A DNA stretch of 64,000 bases from Dyadobacter linearis (GTDB lineage: Bacteria > Bacteroidota > Bacteroidia > Cytophagales > Spirosomataceae), in contig NZ_CAJRAU010000006.1 in assembly GCF_907165045.1 (NCBI RefSeq), forward strand, positions 414,006 through 478,005, given 5' to 3'. This document shows positions 7,765-16,131 of this stretch, in pieces (position 1 is the stretch's first letter; each line of letters starts with the position of its first letter). The notes under the pieces were generated by a model. It saw only the letters and a list, made by a program, of their open reading frames with translations, had not been told where the DNA came from and did no database searches. A program made the position numbers and the translations under genes.

Positions 7765-10700
7765 TCAAAAAGTGAAATTGGCTCCAAGAATAAGGGTTGT
7801 AGGAATAGTATAAGCGCTGTTTTGTGAGCCGGTGCGCTCGGGCAGGCTCAGCATTTTGTTGGTAACATAGCCCAGGTTCTGCCCGGTGGCCGTGAATGTT
7901 AATCCCGCAATTTTTGCACGCTGCAAAAGGGAAGAAGGAACAGTGTAGCTTAACGAGATCTCACGGAATGCGAGGTAAGACGAGTTGACCCAGAACATGC
8001 TGCTAGGCCGGTCGAAATTCTTGGAATTCAGCTGATCTGCCCAAGTATAGCGCGGATATTTCGCATTAGGATTCTCCGGCGTCCAGGTGTCTTTTACCAA
8101 TTCGGTTGCATTGAATTCTCCCTGGAAGCTGCCCAGTGCCCACATTTGCTGGAAGTCCATTTGTTTGTGACCCAAGGCAAAATCCATCCGGGCGAAAAGG
8201 GAAAGGTTTTTCCAGCGAACTGTTGTGTTGAAACCACCCGTCCATCTCGGGATTGTGCGCCCAAGTGAAACCATATCGCGGGTGTCGATGGTGTCGTTTT
8301 GATCCAGGTCTTTCCACATCATATCGCCCAGTTGGGTTGAAATGTAGGTGGCCCTGTTCAGGTTTCTGGAATTGATCAATGCATTGCTGGCCACCCGTTT
8401 TCCGGCGGATGCGCCATATTGCACTTCGCCGGCGGCAATGTCTATCTTATTGTATTTGTCCAGATCTTCGCCCGTGCGGATGATGCCATCGCTCACGTAA
8501 CCGAAAATCTCGCCTGGCTCCTGCCCTTCCTGCAAGCCGCCCGCCCAGATCACATTACCCGACCTCGGATCATACACGCGCTGGCCGCCCTGACGGTTAT
8601 TTTCATTGCCGTTGAATGGCAGTTTCAGGACCTTATTCTTGTTCCAGGCCGCGTTAGCACCGATTTGCACCGTAAAATCCTGCTTTTGAACTGCCTTAAA
8701 AACACCTTCCAGTTCTACCCCGCGGTTGCGCATGCTTCCATTGTTGGTGCGAACGCTGGCCACACCAGCAGACGTTGGCAACAATACGCTGGCGATTTTG
8801 TCCGTGGTTACGCGGTTGTAGACGGCAATGTTCGTGGTGATGCGGTTATTGAAAAATCCCATTTCCACGCCTGCTTCCACCGTGTTGCTCTTCTCCCATC
8901 TCAGGTTTGGATTGGCTACGCCGGTTTGCAAAAAGCCGATGCTGCCGTTGTAAGGAATTTGCGAACCATATGACCCTTGCAGTTCGTAAACGCCGATCCC
9001 ATTGTTTGTGCCAATGCCAATGTTCCCGTTCTTGCCATAACTCGCGCGGAGTTTCAGGAAGGAAAGCCACTGCTGTGTAGAAGCCATAAATTCCTCTTTA
9101 TGCACCAGCCAGCCAGCCGAGAATGCCGGGAAAGTACCAAACTGGTTGTTGCCAATCAATCGGGAATAGCCGTCACGCCTTACTGTAAACGAAGCAAGAT
9201 ATTTGCCGTCGTAATCGTAGTTCAACCTTGCAAAACCAGACATAATGCGCTCCTGCGTGTGGTAGGAATCAACGCTGCGCGTGTTTGCGTCATTGGTCGT
9301 CAGGCCCAGGTCCTGAAAATCGTCTGTGGGTGCGAGACGGCCTGCAGCACTGAAACCACGGGTGGCTTCATCGTAATATTCGAATCCTGCCATGGCGTCG
9401 ATGTAATTCTTGCCGAAAGATTTTTTGTAGTTTAAAATGGCATTGTAAGTCTGGCGAATGGTGCGGTCGAAACCGGCCGATGATGCCCTGTCGCGGTTCC
9501 AGCCTGTATTCGGATTGGCCGGGTTCATAATTCCAATCCGGTAATCGCGGTTGAAAGATTCACTTTCGGCTTCGTCGTACATTAAGATCCCGCCGATCCT
9601 CAGAAACAAATCATCACTGAAATCGACCTTGAATGCCTGCCCGAGCGTGAATTTGTCCGACTGATTTCTTCTTTTGTACTTATCAATGTTCAGGCTTGGA
9701 TTACCATCGCTGGCGTCGCGACCGAGGATCAGGTCGCCATTTACATTGGTACCACGCATGGTTGGCGGCGCAGAAAGCATCCTTCCCCAGTAATTGGCTT
9801 CACCGTTTTGAAGCGACTGATCGCGCCAGTTGGCTCTTGCAAAAGCAATGCTGCTTTCGGATTTCAGCCAGCTTTTGATCTTATAATCACCATTCAATGT
9901 GAAGGTTAACCTGCGGTAGAATGTGCCGAGCGAAAGTCCGTCTTCATTGTAGTAGCCCAAATTGGCATAGTAACCGCCTTTTTCATTCCCACCATTCATA
10001 CCAATGTTATAATCCTGGGAAATAGCAGGCGATTTGAACGCATAATCACCGTAGTTAAAATCTTTGTAAATCAGGTCCGCATTTGTTCCGTTGGGGTCGT
10101 AGGCTCCTGCCTCATTGGTTTTGATGGGATCTTTCATCGTTTTCCAGCCGTCATTTGCACTAAGCAATTCGCGGTTCTGGTCGGTGAGGCGCATGGTGCT
10201 CCATATGGCGCGGGAATCATAATTTCCGTCCAGAATGGCTCCGTTCGCATCTTTATATAAGTTTCCTGTTCCGCGCGGACCAACGCCGCTGAGTAATGAG
10301 GAAGTAGTGACGCCGTTTTTGATAGCTTCCACCACGCCCATCCGTGTCCATTTGATGTAGTCCTCCGCATTGAGATAATCATAAGGAACATTCAGAAAAT
10401 TGATCCCGGTTTTGGATTTGAATGTAATGGATGAGGAGCCGGCTTTTCCTCTTTTGGAAGTGATTAACACCACACCATTGCTTGCACGCGCTCCGTAAAT
10501 GGCTGTGGCAGAAGCATCTTTCAACACTTCCATGCTTTCGATATCGTCCGGGTTAATGTCGCTTAGTGAACCGCGGACCTGGCCGTCCACCACGATGAGC
10601 GGGCTGCCGCTGCCGTCGAAGTTGGTGCCGCCGCGCAATGTAATGCTGGCAACCGAGCCCGGGCGGCCTGTTGAAGTGGCAACCCTTACGCCTGCGATGG

Positions 10701-11148
10701 TTCCCGCCAGAGCCTGCGCCGGGTTCGAGCGCATTCCCGTTTCCAGGACTTTGGAATCTAGCTTGGCAATGGAAGAAGTGATCTTGGTCCGGCTTGCGGA
10801 GCCATAACCGGTTACCACGACCTCATTTAATGAAGAAACATCCGGTTTTAGAAAAATATCGAGCTTTTCAGAAACACCGACGGGCACTTCCTGCATCACA
10901 TAGCCAACCATCCTGAATTGTATCACATCACCACCGCTCACCTGGATCGAGTAATCACCGTCCACCGAAGTTTCCGTAGCAATGCTTTTTCCTTTGAGCA
11001 AAACCGTAACGTTGGGAAGCGGCTGGTTGTCGTCCTCGGAAATCACCTTGCCGGTGAGCAACCTGCCCGACTGCGCTTGCAAAGCCACTGCAAGGAACAC
11101 GCCTGCGAGACTGAGAAGCACTTTTAAGCGCGTAATGTTGAATTTCAT
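7765..11148 (-). CDS. SusC/RagA TonB-linked outer-membrane transporter, no STN domain
   Basis: First gene of the sialic-acid operon. The 1127-residue protein has a signal peptide (about 1-25, ending ALQAQ), a carboxypeptidase-D-like regulatory domain (about 28-110), a TonB-box-like stretch LNEVVVTGYGS, a plug with ASATAIYGARASNGVVLITS, and a beta-barrel ending in a terminal Phe (GANFTF). It forms a TonB-dependent pump with the SusD encoded 1 bp downstream. Unlike the other two SusC proteins here it has no N-terminal STN domain, which agrees with control by a cytoplasmic GntR regulator and not by sigma/anti-sigma signalling. A GntR-like palindrome lies 24-42 bp upstream of the start. Confidence 0.95.
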   Translation of the reverse strand: MKFNITRLKVLLSLAGVFLAVALQAQSGRLLTGKVISEDDNQPLPNVTVLLKGKSIATETSVDGDYSIQVSGGDVIQFRMVGYVMQEVPVGVSEKLDIFLKPDVSSLNEVVVTGYGSASRTKITSSIAKLDSKVLETGMRSNPAQALAGTIAGVRVATSTGRPGSVASITLRGGTNFDGSGSPLIVVDGQVRGSLSDINPDDIESMEVLKDASATAIYGARASNGVVLITSKRGKAGSSSITFKSKTGINFLNVPYDYLNAEDYIKWTRMGVVEAIKNGVTTSSLLSGVGPRGTGNLYKDANGAILDGNYDSRAIWSTMRLTDQNRELLSANDGWKTMKDPIKTNEAGAYDPNGTNADLIYKDFNYGDYAFKSPAISQDYNIGMNGGNEKGGYYANLGYYNEDGLSLGTFYRRLTFTLNGDYKIKSWLKSESSIAFARANWRDQSLQNGEANYWGRMLSAPPTMRGTNVNGDLILGRDASDGNPSLNIDKYKRRNQSDKFTLGQAFKVDFSDDLFLRIGGILMYDEAESESFNRDYRIGIMNPANPNTGWNRDRASSAGFDRTIRQTYNAILNYKKSFGKNYIDAMAGFEYYDEATRGFSAAGRLAPTDDFQDLGLTTNDANTRSVDSYHTQERIMSGFARLNYDYDGKYLASFTVRRDGYSRLIGNNQFGTFPAFSAGWLVHKEEFMASTQQWLSFLKLRASYGKNGNIGIGTNNGIGVYELQGSYGSQIPYNGSIGFLQTGVANPNLRWEKSNTVEAGVEMGFFNNRITTNIAVYNRVTTDKIASVLLPTSAGVASVRTNNGSMRNRGVELEGVFKAVQKQDFTVQIGANAAWNKNKVLKLPFNGNENNRQGGQRVYDPRSGNVIWAGGLQEGQEPGEIFGYVSDGIIRTGEDLDKYNKIDIAAGEVQYGASAGKRVASNALINSRNLNRATYISTQLGDMMWKDLDQNDTIDTRDMVSLGRTIPRWTGGFNTTVRWKNLSLFARMDFALGHKQMDFQQMWALGSFQGEFNATELVKDTWTPENPNAKYPRYTWADQLNSKNFDRPSSMFWVNSSYLAFREISLSYTVPSSLLQRAKIAGLTFTATGQNLGYVTNKMLSLPERTGSQNSAYTIPTTLILGANFTF

Positions 11149-11171
11149 AAAAGGCTAAGTTTTAGGATTTG

Positions 11172-11190
11172 TATTATGTATGACATAATA
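11172..11190. promoter_or_regulatory. GntR/FadR-type operator upstream of susC
   Basis: A perfect palindrome with 8-bp arms and a 3-bp centre, TATTATGTATGACATAATA. It contains GT-N3-AC, the core expected of FadR-subfamily operators. It lies 24-42 bp upstream of the susC start and overlaps the predicted susC transcription start, so bound protein would probably repress. A related site lies next to the divergent regulator gene. Confidence 0.7.
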
Positions 11191-11221
11191 AAGGTAAAGG
11201 GATCAGCGTGTTGATTCCAAG
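11189..11221 (-). promoter_or_regulatory. Candidate promoter of the sialic-acid operon
   Basis: On the minus strand, CTTG (11221-11218) is followed after 21 bases by TACCTTTA (11196-11189). This matches the Bacteroidota pattern TTTG/TAnnTTTG at 3 of 4 and 7 of 8 positions. The predicted start of transcription falls inside the palindrome at 11172-11190. Confidence 0.45.
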
Positions 11222-11296
11222 CTTCTTGTGAAAATTATTTTTTATGATGTTAAATTGATAATAAAAAAATCACTTGCAGATTGGAAGAAAACCACC

Positions 11297-11315
11297 ACTT
11301 TTGTCAGACATAATA
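11297..11315. promoter_or_regulatory. Second GntR/FadR-type operator, in front of the regulator gene
   Basis: The right half ACATAATA (11308-11315) is identical to that of the first operator, and the left half matches at 5 of 8 positions. The GT-N3-AC core is kept inside the small palindrome TGTCAGACA (11302-11310). It ends 14 bp before the chosen regulator start, which suggests autoregulation. Confidence 0.55.
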
Positions 11316-11329
11316 CGCAATACGCATCA

Positions 11330-12031
11330 ATGGACGACATTTTTCAGAGCATTAAGACGATTGACACGAGCTCGCTGGTAGACAAGGTTGAGAGTAACCT
11401 TATCGCATTATTTATTGAAAAGAATTTCAAAGTGGGTGATTCCATTCCAAAAGAATTGGAACTCGCACAGTCGCTTGGGGTAAGCCGGACGGTGGTTCGG
11501 GAAGCAATGTTACGCCTGCGCCTGATGGGTTTGGTGGAATCCAAAAAGCATCGCGGTGCCGTGATCACGAGTCCGGATCTGGTTTCGATTCTTGAAAAAA
11601 GCATGAACCCTAAAATCTTGGATGACAATACATTAAGGGAGATTTTCGAAATGCGCTTGTCGCTGGAAATCGGAATGGCCGATTTTATCATGGAGCGCGT
11701 TACGCCGGAAGACATTGCGGCATTGAAGGTGCTGGTCGAAAACGAGCCGTCGGCTTCGGACCGGATGCTTTTTCAGATCGAGCATGAGATCGCATTTCAT
11801 GGCAAGCTCTATGAAATCACACGTAATGAAACGATGAAGAAATTCCAGCGGATGCTATTGCCTGTGTTTGATTATGTGCATAAAAGCGGCTTGCTCCGCA
11901 AATATTCGGCGAATGCGAGCTTTGTTTCCCATAAAGGCCTTGTTGACATTATAGAAAGCGGCAACTCGGAGCAGCTGCGCAATTCCATGCGAAGCCATTT
12001 GGAAAACCACTTTGCGAGACTTTTTGAATAA
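11330..12031 (+). CDS. FadR-subfamily GntR transcriptional regulator of the sialic-acid operon
   Basis: Cytoplasmic DNA-binding protein, 233 residues from the ATG at 11330. A longer frame from 11228 exists but would run through the second operator. The N-terminal winged helix carries ELAQSLGVSRTVVREAMLRL, a textbook GntR recognition region. The C-terminal FCD domain has the expected histidines in EHEIAFHGKLYEIT and in the closing SMRSHLENHFARLFE segment, which usually bind a metal and a small acidic effector. It is divergent from the susC-led operon, with a GntR-type palindrome near each start. NanR of E. coli belongs to the same subfamily, so sialic acid is a reasonable effector; this is inferred. 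Confidence 0.9.
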   Translation: MDDIFQSIKTIDTSSLVDKVESNLIALFIEKNFKVGDSIPKELELAQSLGVSRTVVREAMLRLRLMGLVESKKHRGAVITSPDLVSILEKSMNPKILDDNTLREIFEMRLSLEIGMADFIMERVTPEDIAALKVLVENEPSASDRMLFQIEHEIAFHGKLYEITRNETMKKFQRMLLPVFDYVHKSGLLRKYSANASFVSHKGLVDIIESGNSEQLRNSMRSHLENHFARLFE

Positions 12032-12047
12032 CAAACCTGCCCTCCTC

Positions 12048-12983
12048 ATGAAACTGCATATCCTGCTGCTAGTCATTTTTCTTCAATTTTGGTCAAAAGA
12101 AGTCTTCGCTCAAAAACAAATCGCCATCACCATCGACGACTTGCCGACAATTAGCAGGACCATGAATACCGATGCGTTGAGAGCGGAGCTGACAGATCAG
12201 CTTTTGGGTCATTTGAAACAACATAAAGTCCAGGCCACAGGGTATGTCATCGGGGAGAAACTTGTCAAGGACGGAAAAATTATTCCCGCTCAATATGGGT
12301 TACTTAGCAAATGGCTGAAAGGTGGCCATTCACTTGGTAACCATACTTTTGGACATTTAGGCATCAACGATATTTCGGCAGCTGCCTATGAAGCGGATGT
12401 GCTTGGTGGCGATACACTGCTTCGGGATTTTCTCCAAAAAGAAGGCGCTGAACTCAAATATTTCCGGCACCCCTATCTACACAGAGGAAATACGGTTGCG
12501 AAACGGGATTCGCTGGAAATGATATTGGCCAAACACAAATACATCCAGGCACCGGTAACGGTCGATAACGAAGAATACATTTTTGCCGCTGCCTTTGACA
12601 AGGCAATGGGCAGCAAAAACCAGCTCCTGGCCGATTCGATATCGAAGACATACGTCAACTATATGATGGATTATGTCCATTACTATGAATCCCAGGCGGA
12701 TTCGCTATTCCACCGGCCCATTCCGCACATTCTGCTCATGCATGCCAACCTGCTCAATAGCAAGGCACTTGGCCAGTTGCTTTCCAGATTGGAAGCAGAT
12801 GGTTATCAGTTTGTCACGATTCAAAAAGCGCTGCAAGATCCTTGTTACCTCACGGAAGATCAATATATCGGAAAGAGGGGCATCTCATGGATTCACCGCT
12901 GGGCTATTACCCAAGAAAAGAATGGTGCATTCTTCAAAGGCGAGCCAACAGTTCCAAAATTCATCTCCGATCTGATGCAATAG
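12048..12983 (+). CDS. Secreted polysaccharide deacetylase (NodB domain)
   Basis: Predicted periplasmic or secreted metal-dependent deacetylase, CE4-like. The ATG at 12048 is used because it opens a signal peptide (MKLHILLLVIFLQFW, cleavage near FAQ) and leaves 16 bp after the regulator stop; the longer frame from 12012 overlaps the regulator. NodB motifs visible are TIDDLP (the Asp pair), GNHTFGH (the His pair that binds metal) and RHPYLHRG. About 311 residues. It is co-directional with the GntR gene and probably co-transcribed. The substrate cannot be read from the sequence; an N-acetylated amino-sugar polymer would fit the neighbourhood. Confidence 0.85.
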   Translation: MKLHILLLVIFLQFWSKEVFAQKQIAITIDDLPTISRTMNTDALRAELTDQLLGHLKQHKVQATGYVIGEKLVKDGKIIPAQYGLLSKWLKGGHSLGNHTFGHLGINDISAAAYEADVLGGDTLLRDFLQKEGAELKYFRHPYLHRGNTVAKRDSLEMILAKHKYIQAPVTVDNEEYIFAAAFDKAMGSKNQLLADSISKTYVNYMMDYVHYYESQADSLFHRPIPHILLMHANLLNSKALGQLLSRLEADGYQFVTIQKALQDPCYLTEDQYIGKRGISWIHRWAITQEKNGAFFKGEPTVPKFISDLMQ

Positions 12984-13098
12984 CAATTTTAACTTCACTG
13001 ACGTTTCTCTTATAAAGTCCAGAAAGTCCTCTAAGGCGCTGGATCAGTTTCCGGCACTTTTAATTCTTTTACGGAACAATTTGCATTCAAACAAGCTG

Positions 13099-14559
13099 AT
13101 GCTTAACTTATTGCAATATAGGCCGGTGCACGGATTTTCTCAACACAGAAAACTTACAGTGAAAAATCGCAGTCAATATTTTCCCATTATCTTAATTGCC
13201 GTCTTGGCAATTATTTCCTTATCAATCGCTGCAAATGGTCAGGCGCCAGCACCGGCAACCAAGGGCGTTTCGTCAATGCTGGCCGCGCTTGAAACTAAGA
13301 TAAAGCAACAATCTAATGCCGTAGAAGCTAAATTAATAGCTTGGCGGCAGGACATCCATCGTAATCCGGAACTGGGTGATCAGGAACAACGAACAGCCAA
13401 TCTGGTAGCAGACCACCTGCGTAGTCTTGGCATTCAGGTGCAGACAGCAGTTGGTGGGACGGGCGTCGTGGGCATTCTCAAAGGGGATAAGCCGGGCCGC
13501 TTGGTTGCCCTGCGCGCAGACATGGACGCCTTGCCCATTCAAGAGCCATCCGGATTACCATTTGCCTCAAAAGCCACTCAGCAGCAGAAGGGTGTAACTG
13601 TGCCTCTGATGCATGCCTGCGGACACGATACCCACACAGCCATGTTGATGGCCGCCGCCGAAGTACTCACCAGCTTGAAAAGCGATTTACCTGGCTCAGT
13701 CATGTTCATTTTCCAACCTGCCGAAGAAGGATCAAGCCTCGTCGAGCCTGGTAGCGGTAAGAGTTGGGGGGCCAAGCGGATGCTGGAAGATGGCTTGTTT
13801 GCCAAAAACAAACCGGAAGCTGTTTTCGGATTGCACGTTCATCCTGGCAAGTCAGGACAGATAGATTACAAACCAGGACCAGCCGCCGCGAGCAGCGACG
13901 TCCTGAATATCTCTGTAAGCGGCCAACAGGGTCATGGAGGGATGCCCTGGAACACGATTGATCCTGTTGTGGCTTCTGCCCTGGTGATTACGGGCTTACA
14001 AACCGTAGTTAGCCGCCGGACCGATTTGACAACCTCTCCGGCAGTCGTTTCGGTTGGCATGATCCACGGAGGGTCAAGTCAGAATGTTATACCGGATACC
14101 GTGAAAATGGTTGGGACGATCCGCACCTACGACGCTGACGTGCGCAAGCAGCTGCACGCGGATATTAAGCAGGCTGCGGAGCATATTGCCGAAGGCACAT
14201 ATGCCAAAGCTCAGGTTACCATTACGCCGATGTACGATGTTACAACAAACGACCCTATGCTGGCGAGCCAAATGTTGCCGGTACTGAAAAGGGTAGCCGA
14301 AGCGGGGGTGGTTCCGGGAACACTCCAGGGCGCATCTGAGGATTTCTCATATTTTGCCAAAGAAGTACCGGGCCTTTATATTTTTCTGGGTATTACGCCA
14401 GACGGTGAAGATCCCGCTCAGGCCGCTCCGAATCACAATCCTAAATTTTTCGTTGATGAAAAGGCACTAGTGGTAGGTACACGTGCAATGGCAACTATGG
14501 CTGTCAATTTTTTGCTCACTGGCCCCATGAAACCAGCAGCAATCAAACAAGAAAAGTGA
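13099..14559 (+). CDS. M20-family metal-dependent amidohydrolase with signal peptide
   Basis: Predicted exported M20D-type aminoacylase or carboxypeptidase that hydrolyses an amide bond of an N-acyl amino acid or small peptide. Metal-site motifs are MHACGHDTHT, FQPAEEG and GLHVHPG, all intact. The N-terminal hydrophobic segment ends near IAANGQAPA, so the enzyme probably acts in the periplasm, whereas many relatives are cytoplasmic. The start is uncertain: ATG 13099 gives 486 residues, while GTG 13159 would give a more ordinary signal peptide beginning KNRSQYF. It lies alone after the deacetylase with a 115-bp gap, and a strong inverted repeat follows its stop. Confidence 0.85.
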   Translation: MLNLLQYRPVHGFSQHRKLTVKNRSQYFPIILIAVLAIISLSIAANGQAPAPATKGVSSMLAALETKIKQQSNAVEAKLIAWRQDIHRNPELGDQEQRTANLVADHLRSLGIQVQTAVGGTGVVGILKGDKPGRLVALRADMDALPIQEPSGLPFASKATQQQKGVTVPLMHACGHDTHTAMLMAAAEVLTSLKSDLPGSVMFIFQPAEEGSSLVEPGSGKSWGAKRMLEDGLFAKNKPEAVFGLHVHPGKSGQIDYKPGPAAASSDVLNISVSGQQGHGGMPWNTIDPVVASALVITGLQTVVSRRTDLTTSPAVVSVGMIHGGSSQNVIPDTVKMVGTIRTYDADVRKQLHADIKQAAEHIAEGTYAKAQVTITPMYDVTTNDPMLASQMLPVLKRVAEAGVVPGTLQGASEDFSYFAKEVPGLYIFLGITPDGEDPAQAAPNHNPKFFVDEKALVVGTRAMATMAVNFLLTGPMKPAAIKQEK

Positions 14560-14582
14560 TGAGATCCTGCTTATTCGTCGGA

Positions 14583-14606
14583 GGTTCTGATCCGGAGATC
14601 AGAACC
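14583..14606. terminator. 10-bp-arm inverted repeat between convergent genes
   Basis: GGTTCTGATC (14583-14592) and GATCAGAACC (14597-14606) are exact complements around the tetraloop CGGA. The hairpin sits between the stop codons of the M20 gene and the DUF1080 gene, where a bidirectional terminator would be expected. No T-run follows on either strand, so factor-independent termination is not assured. Confidence 0.5.
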
Positions 14607-14621
14607 CCGAGCCTAGCTGGT

Positions 14622-15365
14622 TTAATTCAACTTCTTGATCCTGATATTCTTAAAATAGGCTTTGTTCCCGTGATCCTGTAGTGCGATCTTGCCTTCATCA
14701 GCAATCGCGTAATCCGGGAAATCATTCCACTTTCCGCTGTTCCGCTCTTTTTTCCACTCTTCTGAGCCTACCTCAAAAGAAAGAATAAGCGCGCCGTTGA
14801 GCCAATGTTGCACTTTTCCATTGTCGTACACAATCCGGCTGCTGTTCCATTCGCCTACGGGTTTCAGCTTTTTTTCAGGTCCCGCAATTTTCATCGCATA
14901 ATCAGCACCCGTTTTTTGCCAGTCTTCCAGCTTTTCGGGAAAACCAATATCGTCAATGATCTGATATTCAGGTCCGGTTTCATATGGAGCTTTGTATTTC
15001 GGATCTTCTACCACATGGTACATCACGCCGCTGTTACTCCCTTTGTCCACCTTCCACTCCCAGCTGAGGTCGAAGTTCTTGAATGTGCCGTCGTACACCA
15101 GATCTCCCCCGTGCGCATCTTTGGCAGCGCCCAGACAAACCAATGCACTATCCTGCACAATCCAGTTCTTCACCTCCTTACCAGGCTGGTTGAATACGTG
15201 CCAGCCCGACAGCGAAGCCCCGTCAAACAAGACTAACTCCTCTCCTGCCCCCGACGATTCAATTGATACAGAATCCTGGTCATTTTCAGAATCCGACTCG
15301 GGTTTGGAAGTACAGGATAACGCAACGGCCACAGTCACAGCGGCTAAAAATGATGAAACTTTCAT
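14622..15365 (-). CDS. DUF1080 (3-keto-disaccharide hydrolase type) lipoprotein
   Basis: The ATG at 15365 opens MKVSSFLAAVTVAVALS followed by Cys, a lipoprotein signal. The 247-residue product has a concanavalin-like beta-sandwich of the DUF1080 family: ELVLFDGASLSGWHVF near the start, the YQIIDD stretch, and IALQDHGNKAYFKNIRIKKL at the end. Some family members act on 3-keto-glycosides; others are only binding modules. It is the last gene of the 12-gene sigma/FecR operon, 26 bp after the preceding gene. The actual substrate is unknown. Confidence 0.85.
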   Translation of the reverse strand: MKVSSFLAAVTVAVALSCTSKPESDSENDQDSVSIESSGAGEELVLFDGASLSGWHVFNQPGKEVKNWIVQDSALVCLGAAKDAHGGDLVYDGTFKNFDLSWEWKVDKGSNSGVMYHVVEDPKYKAPYETGPEYQIIDDIGFPEKLEDWQKTGADYAMKIAGPEKKLKPVGEWNSSRIVYDNGKVQHWLNGALILSFEVGSEEWKKERNSGKWNDFPDYAIADEGKIALQDHGNKAYFKNIRIKKLN

Positions 15366-15391
15366 ACAATTATATTTGGTTTGGTGATTTT

Positions 15392-16114
15392 TCAAATTGC
15401 CTTTTCCTGGCCGCATTCGCCTTCTTCCGGCCTTTCAATGAAGCCGTCTTTTGTATTGACCGGCATTTCAGCGTGATCGATTTTCTTAAACACTTTCCCC
15501 AGAGAATACGGACTGATCTTCGAAGAGGCTACAATTTGCCCGGAACCGGGCGGTGTACTGTCATACCAGAAGGTGCGCAGATCGCCGGGCGGAAGTTTGA
15601 CGTTCAGGGTTTGCAGAATATCCACACAAATGCCCGCCCCTGTTCTGTCAGCCTGCATACTTCCCCTGTTTTCGAGTGAAGAAAGGTAGCTGACCAGCAA
15701 ATCAAACTGGGCGCTATCCAGCTGAAAGCCGACAGCCAGATCGATACTTTGCAGCGGCCTGGCCATATTTACAATATGGGCCGCATTGTTGGTAGAATCT
15801 GCGTAAAAAGCGATGGTTCTCGTGATTATAGCGCCCTCCTGGTCCTCCGTACTCAACTGCATGTACACCCTGCCCGCAGGGTACCCGCTCGGATTGAACG
15901 GATTAAAAGGGAAATTGACATTTGCCACAGGCTGGTCGACCAGTATCCGTAGCGTGCGCATTACCTTCTTGTCCCGGACAAAACAAGCGAAGTAGGAATC
16001 GGGATCGGCGACCAGTTCGGCTGGCTGCTGCCTGGGTTCCACGGCTATAAAATTAATATAGCATATATACATCACCGGCAGCAGTACCGCCAGTATTTCC
16101 GGGAAGCGTTTCAT
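15392..16114 (-). CDS. Membrane-anchored protein of unknown function
   Basis: I do not recognise this 240-residue protein. The ATG at 16114 is chosen because it follows the kinase stop by 17 bp and opens MKRFPEILAVLLPVMYICYI, one hydrophobic segment that could be an anchor or a signal peptide. The rest looks soluble and extracytoplasmic, with a Pro/Asn-rich NFPFNPFNPSG stretch (about residue 60) and two cysteines separated by more than 100 residues. It lies between the amino-sugar kinase and the DUF1080 lipoprotein with short gaps, so it belongs to the operon. Confidence 0.7.
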   Translation of the reverse strand: MKRFPEILAVLLPVMYICYINFIAVEPRQQPAELVADPDSYFACFVRDKKVMRTLRILVDQPVANVNFPFNPFNPSGYPAGRVYMQLSTEDQEGAIITRTIAFYADSTNNAAHIVNMARPLQSIDLAVGFQLDSAQFDLLVSYLSSLENRGSMQADRTGAGICVDILQTLNVKLPPGDLRTFWYDSTPPGSGQIVASSKISPYSLGKVFKKIDHAEMPVNTKDGFIERPEEGECGQEKAI

Positions 16115-16131
16115 GGATTTTTTGCTTTTAG

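Noticed and set aside
1..12000. A sialidase or a beta-hexosaminidase as part of the sialic-acid locus.
   Set aside because: No sialidase Asp-box repeats or GH20-like motifs were seen in this window. Such genes may lie beyond the left edge.
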